Positions 14,151-16,598 of a DNA stretch of 16,598 bases are shown here, in pieces. The DNA lies in the NCBI GenBank assembly GCA_964347345.1, contig CAYFYB010000031.1, forward strand, positions 1 through 16,598, given 5' to 3'. The notes below the pieces were generated by a model. It was not told the DNA's origin, ran no database searches, and worked only from the letters and a program-made list of their open reading frames with translations. Position 1 is the first letter of the stretch. Every line of letters begins with the position of its first letter. Made by a program: the position numbers and the translations under genes. This DNA comes from JAJISG01 sp964347345 (GTDB lineage: Archaea; Thermoplasmatota; Thermoplasmata; RBG-16-68-12; JAJISG01).

Positions 14151-14426
14151 ATGAACGCCCGGGCTCACGTCATCTTCTTCGGACGGGTTCAGGGGGTTTT
14201 CTTCAGGGACAACACCTGCCGCAAGGCGCGGAAGCTCGGTGTCAAGGGTTGGGTGCGGAACCTGAGGGACGGCACTGTGGAGGCCGTCATGGAGGGAACC
14301 CGGGAGGAGGTCGAGGAGCTCATAGGCTGGTGCCGCACGGGACAGCCCTACGCAAGGGTCACCGAGGCCAAGGTTTCATGGGAGGATCATCAGGGAGAGT
14401 TCGAGGATTTCCGCGTCCGACACTAG
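14151..14426 (+). CDS. acyP: Acylphosphatase
   Basis: This small cytoplasmic enzyme hydrolyses acyl phosphates such as carbamoyl or acetyl phosphate and the phosphoenzyme of membrane pumps. It is 91 aa, the classic length. GRVQGVFFRD (11-20) carries the phosphate-binding loop and catalytic R19. GWVRNLRDGTVE (33-44) carries the catalytic N37. The remaining residues complete the ferredoxin-like fold. ATG 14151 aligns with the family start; upstream in-frame residues do not belong to it. It ends 1 nt before the convergent TatD-type gene. No natural substrate is evident from the neighbours. Confidence 0.93.
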   Translation: MNARAHVIFFGRVQGVFFRDNTCRKARKLGVKGWVRNLRDGTVEAVMEGTREEVEELIGWCRTGQPYARVTEAKVSWEDHQGEFEDFRVRH

Positions 14427-14427
14427 G

Positions 14428-15033
14428 TCACAAGCCGTAGACCTCCCTCACGTTGTCATCATGGATCTTAGAGAGCTCCTCCACGGTGAGGATTCCGTGT
14501 TCCAGCAGGCGAACAGACCGCCTCGGCACCGTGCTGAGGCCGAGGACGGCCCCCGGCCTTCGAGGATCATCCAGGTAGTCCGTCTCCATCAGGAACCTGA
14601 GCCCCTTCCGAGCTGCTGCTAGGGTCTCCTCCTTCCTTGCAAGCACCGATGGAAAGACACCGTGGTTCTCCTCCGGGAGGACGAGGGGGCCTGAGTGATG
14701 CTTGACGACCCTGTCCCTGGGCAATCTGGCCGAATCGGCCATGGCGGCTAGCTCGCGGAACACAGCGGGGGTCGCCTCCTCAGTGTGGAGGACGACAGGA
14801 CAATCGACTTCCCTGGCCAGCCTCATACCATGGGTCACAAGCTCATTGGAGGAGCGCCACAGAGCATCCTCCACAGGGAAGTGAGGGCGACCGATCTCTC
14901 CGATGGCCACGGCCTGGCCTTCGAGGACGTACTTGGAGGCCAGCTCCATGCCTTTTCTCATGACACTCATGGCCTCCTCCAGCCCCACCACCTTGTCCAG
15001 ATGTATTAGCTCTACGGGATGGGGACCTTCGAC
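14428..15033 (-). CDS. TatD-like metal-dependent hydrolase, N-terminus missing (broken gene)
   Basis: This is the C-terminal 200 or so residues of a TIM-barrel hydrolase of the archaeal TatD-like group (COG1099 type). Visible metal or active-site elements include GPHPVE (about 15010-15027), GEIGRPH (E at 14896-14898), VLHTEE (H at 14785-14787), KHHSG (H at 14698-14700) and ETDYLDD (D at 14578-14580). Full members have about 80 more N-terminal residues, including the HxH metal pair, and these are not found upstream. The frame stays open to 15309, but that part is the antisense of the neighbouring surface-protein gene and has no TatD character. The protein as encoded should be inactive. It is either a deletion pseudogene or half of an assembly misjoin. 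Confidence 0.75.
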   Translation of the reverse strand, partial: VEGPHPVELIHLDKVVGLEEAMSVMRKGMELASKYVLEGQAVAIGEIGRPHFPVEDALWRSSNELVTHGMRLAREVDCPVVLHTEEATPAVFRELAAMADSARLPRDRVVKHHSGPLVLPEENHGVFPSVLARKEETLAAARKGLRFLMETDYLDDPRRPGAVLGLSTVPRRSVRLLEHGILTVEELSKIHDDNVREVYGL

Positions 15034-15612
15034 CTCATTGATGAGGACAGTGGCCAGAACGTTCAGCAGGACGCCCCGGCCTACAACATCCTCGTACCAG
15101 CGCGCGCTGGGGATATCCTCCTTATCCGCTGGCAGGCGGCCTTCAGCCTCCATCTCATGTCCCTCTTCGCCTACGGCCTCAGCAGCGACATCCGTGACCG
15201 ATACACCGGTCCGGCGGACCTGGTGGAGAACGGGAGCGAGGACTTCACCAAGGCGGCCTTCTGGTACGCCGTAGCGTTCCCCAACTGGGAGGGCTATCGA
15301 GTGGAGCACGACCCCACCTATACCGCCTACGTGGCCCCAGTTGCGGGTGGGGGCGGCGTGGCCAACCCCGGCCTGCTGCTTCTCCTAGGAATCGCGGGCG
15401 TTGTCGTGGTCAGCGCTGCCTTCCTCTTCAGAAAGCGCAAGAGGAGCACCTTGCAGCCGGTAGAGCTGGGTCCCGTGACGGATGAAGGCCCCTACGTCGA
15501 ATACAGTCCTGTGCCAGAAGAGACCCCATCCAGCGAGGAGGTCCCACCCGCTGAACCGGCTCCGCCGCAGGATGAGGGTTCCCTCCTCTTAGAAGAGGAA
15601 GACCTCGACTGA
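15019..15612 (+). CDS. Surface protein C-terminus with membrane anchor (5' part missing)
   Basis: About 195 residues of an extracytoplasmic protein are seen. First comes a soluble part (about 1-110) with GTFDLIDEDSGQ, a domain with strands such as AGDILLIRWQ, then a glycine linker. A single membrane segment follows at about 117-137 (LLLLLGIAGVVVVSAAF), then the stop-transfer RKRKR. A Pro/Glu-rich acidic cytoplasmic tail (about 145-197) closes it. No signal peptide or upstream coding sequence is present, and in-frame TAG 15007 closes the frame, so the ATG at 15019 is a coincidence rather than a real start. I do not recognise the extracellular domain. It overlaps MoeA by 24 nt at the 3' ends. 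The 5' truncation coincides with the TatD truncation on the other strand. Confidence 0.7.
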   Translation: MGTFDLIDEDSGQNVQQDAPAYNILVPARAGDILLIRWQAAFSLHLMSLFAYGLSSDIRDRYTGPADLVENGSEDFTKAAFWYAVAFPNWEGYRVEHDPTYTAYVAPVAGGGGVANPGLLLLLGIAGVVVVSAAFLFRKRKRSTLQPVELGPVTDEGPYVEYSPVPEETPSSEEVPPAEPAPPQDEGSLLLEEEDLD

Positions 15613-16598
15613 CTTTCCCCTCCGATACCGCAGCCCGGGGGGGATCACCACATACCCCTCCCCTGCAGACACACTCGTGACGCTTCCGGACTTCCTGAAG
15701 GCTTTGTAGGCTCGGTCGGCCTCCAGGCGAACCGTGACCAGCTGCGTCTTGTCCGCCTTCACTGGCATGTCCTCCCCCAGTGACACGGTCATTCTCCTGG
15801 AGTACGGCGGGAGCCTTGCCATCTTCCGGAGGACGGGGACCAAGACGTGGTAGGCGACCAGGAGGCAGGAAGCGGGGAATCCAGGCAAACCGAACACCAG
15901 ACCATCCTGCACTTTCGCCAGAAGGAGGGGCTTTCCAGGCTTCGCCGCCACGCCATGAAAGAGAACCTCCCCCAGGGAGCGGGCCGCCTCCTCCAGGAAA
16001 TCCCGCTCGCCGACGGAGGTGCTGCCCGACAGCACCACGATGTCGTGATTCTTGGCCTGGGCCACGGCGGAGGCGATGTCCTCGAGCTCATCCGGAACCG
16101 GATCGAAGACCTGGGGCGCGCCCCCATTCCCCTGGACGAGGCCCGCTACCGCGAAGGAGTTCGCGTCGTACACCTCCCCCGGTGCCAAAGGACCGCTTCT
16201 CCGGACCTCCCGGCCGGTTGCGAAGATCGCCACCCGCGGCCTTTCGAAGACCTCCACCGTAGGAACGCCTAGAGCCGACAGAGCGCCCACATGCCCTGGG
16301 GCCAGGACCGTGCCGCCCGAGAGGAGCCTGTCCCCAGTCGCGATGTCCTCCCCTCGTGGAGCAACGTTCCTCCCGGGCTTGACACGATTGGCGAGCGCGA
16401 TCTCTGAGCCCTTCTGCGCCACCGCCTCCACCTCGATGACACTGTCGCATCCTTGGGGGACTGGTGACCCGGTCGCGATCTCCACGCACTCCCCGGGGCC
16501 CACGACGCCCGCGAAGGACTCCCCAGCATGGACCTTCCCGAGCACGTGAAGCCGGATTCCCTCGGAGTCAGCCAGCGTATCCTCCGAACGCAGGGCGA
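15589..16598 (-). CDS. moeA: MoeA-type molybdopterin molybdenumtransferase, C-terminal part (runs off right edge)
   Basis: MoeA inserts molybdate into adenylylated molybdopterin to complete the cofactor; some archaea use it for the tungsten cofactor. The visible 336 codons lack only the first 60 or so residues of the usual 400. The frame is open to the window edge and still shows the family's ALRSEDT segment there, so GTG 16545 is not the start. IATGSPVPQGCDSVIEVEAV, PRGEDI, FATGREV, YDANSF, VLSGSTSVGERDF and AKPGKPLL follow in the family's order; the GLPGFPAS turn and the C-terminal domain IV (from about 15760 to 15592) come last. SGSTS replaces the more common SGGxS. It is convergent with, and overlaps, the truncated surface protein gene. 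Confidence 0.92.
   Translation of the reverse strand, partial: ALRSEDTLADSEGIRLHVLGKVHAGESFAGVVGPGECVEIATGSPVPQGCDSVIEVEAVAQKGSEIALANRVKPGRNVAPRGEDIATGDRLLSGGTVLAPGHVGALSALGVPTVEVFERPRVAIFATGREVRRSGPLAPGEVYDANSFAVAGLVQGNGGAPQVFDPVPDELEDIASAVAQAKNHDIVVLSGSTSVGERDFLEEAARSLGEVLFHGVAAKPGKPLLLAKVQDGLVFGLPGFPASCLLVAYHVLVPVLRKMARLPPYSRRMTVSLGEDMPVKADKTQLVTVRLEADRAYKAFRKSGSVTSVSAGEGYVVIPPGLRYRRGKSVEVFLF

Noticed and set aside
15034..15309. N-terminal extension of the minus-strand TatD frame up to ATG 15309
   Set aside because: It is the antisense of the plus-strand surface protein, has no TatD-like motifs, and breaks from family character exactly at GPHPVE.
1..16598. CRISPR array, insertion sequence, prophage or toxin-antitoxin system
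   Set aside because: No direct repeat series, transposase, integrase or phage structural gene was seen. The edge nucleotidyltransferase could belong to a MNT-HEPN pair, but its partner is outside the window.

Overview
The window is GC-rich, gene-dense archaeal DNA. The archaeal assignment rests on several genes: ribosomal protein S17e, the RNase P protein Rpp21 (Rnp4), an archaeal-type replicative ATP-dependent DNA ligase, a DUF835 protein, and a four-CBS protein with an HPF-like tail. AT-rich TATA-like boxes sit about 25 nt before several start codons with almost no leader, as in leaderless archaeal transcription. A euryarchaeal lineage near Thermoplasmatota is plausible, but this is inference, since no rRNA gene or phylogenetic marker search was available.

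Layout, left to right. (1) The start of a minus-strand nucleotidyltransferase gene runs off the left edge and is divergent from a replicative-type DNA ligase. (2) A MATE-family multidrug/cation antiporter follows. (3) A two-gene NHEJ cassette comes next: a prokaryotic Ku followed 1 nt later by a LigD-like ATP-dependent ligase. (4) A two-gene acyl-CoA cassette follows: 3-hydroxybutyryl-CoA dehydrogenase, then enoyl-CoA hydratase 1 nt later. (5) A 57-codon minus-strand gene and a structured-looking spacer precede ribosomal protein S17e. (6) An ABC-2 exporter is formed by one ATPase and two permeases with overlapping or abutting genes. (7) RNase P protein Rpp21 and an M24 (Xaa-Pro) peptidase are divergently transcribed from a shared short promoter region. 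(8) A 43-aa multi-cysteine zinc protein shares its stop codon bases with the peptidase. A signal-peptide/TM/DUF835 protein and a minus-strand CBS/HPF-like protein follow. (9) An acylphosphatase is followed by the C-terminal part of a TatD-type metal-dependent hydrolase. This is joined abruptly, near 15015-15035, to the C-terminal part of an unrelated membrane-anchored surface protein on the other strand. (10) A MoeA-type molybdopterin molybdenumtransferase runs off the right edge.

Genes are packed tightly. Convergent pairs overlap at their stops (permease 2/Rpp21, peptidase/zinc protein, surface protein/MoeA) or are 1 nt apart (acylphosphatase/TatD). The most notable points are the minimal archaeal Ku-ligase operon close to a second, replicative ligase; the CBS-HPF architecture suggesting a nucleotide-sensing ribosome hibernation factor; two unlisted-size small genes; and the double truncation at about 15.02 kb. 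That truncation is either a real deletion across a divergent promoter or an assembly misjoin.
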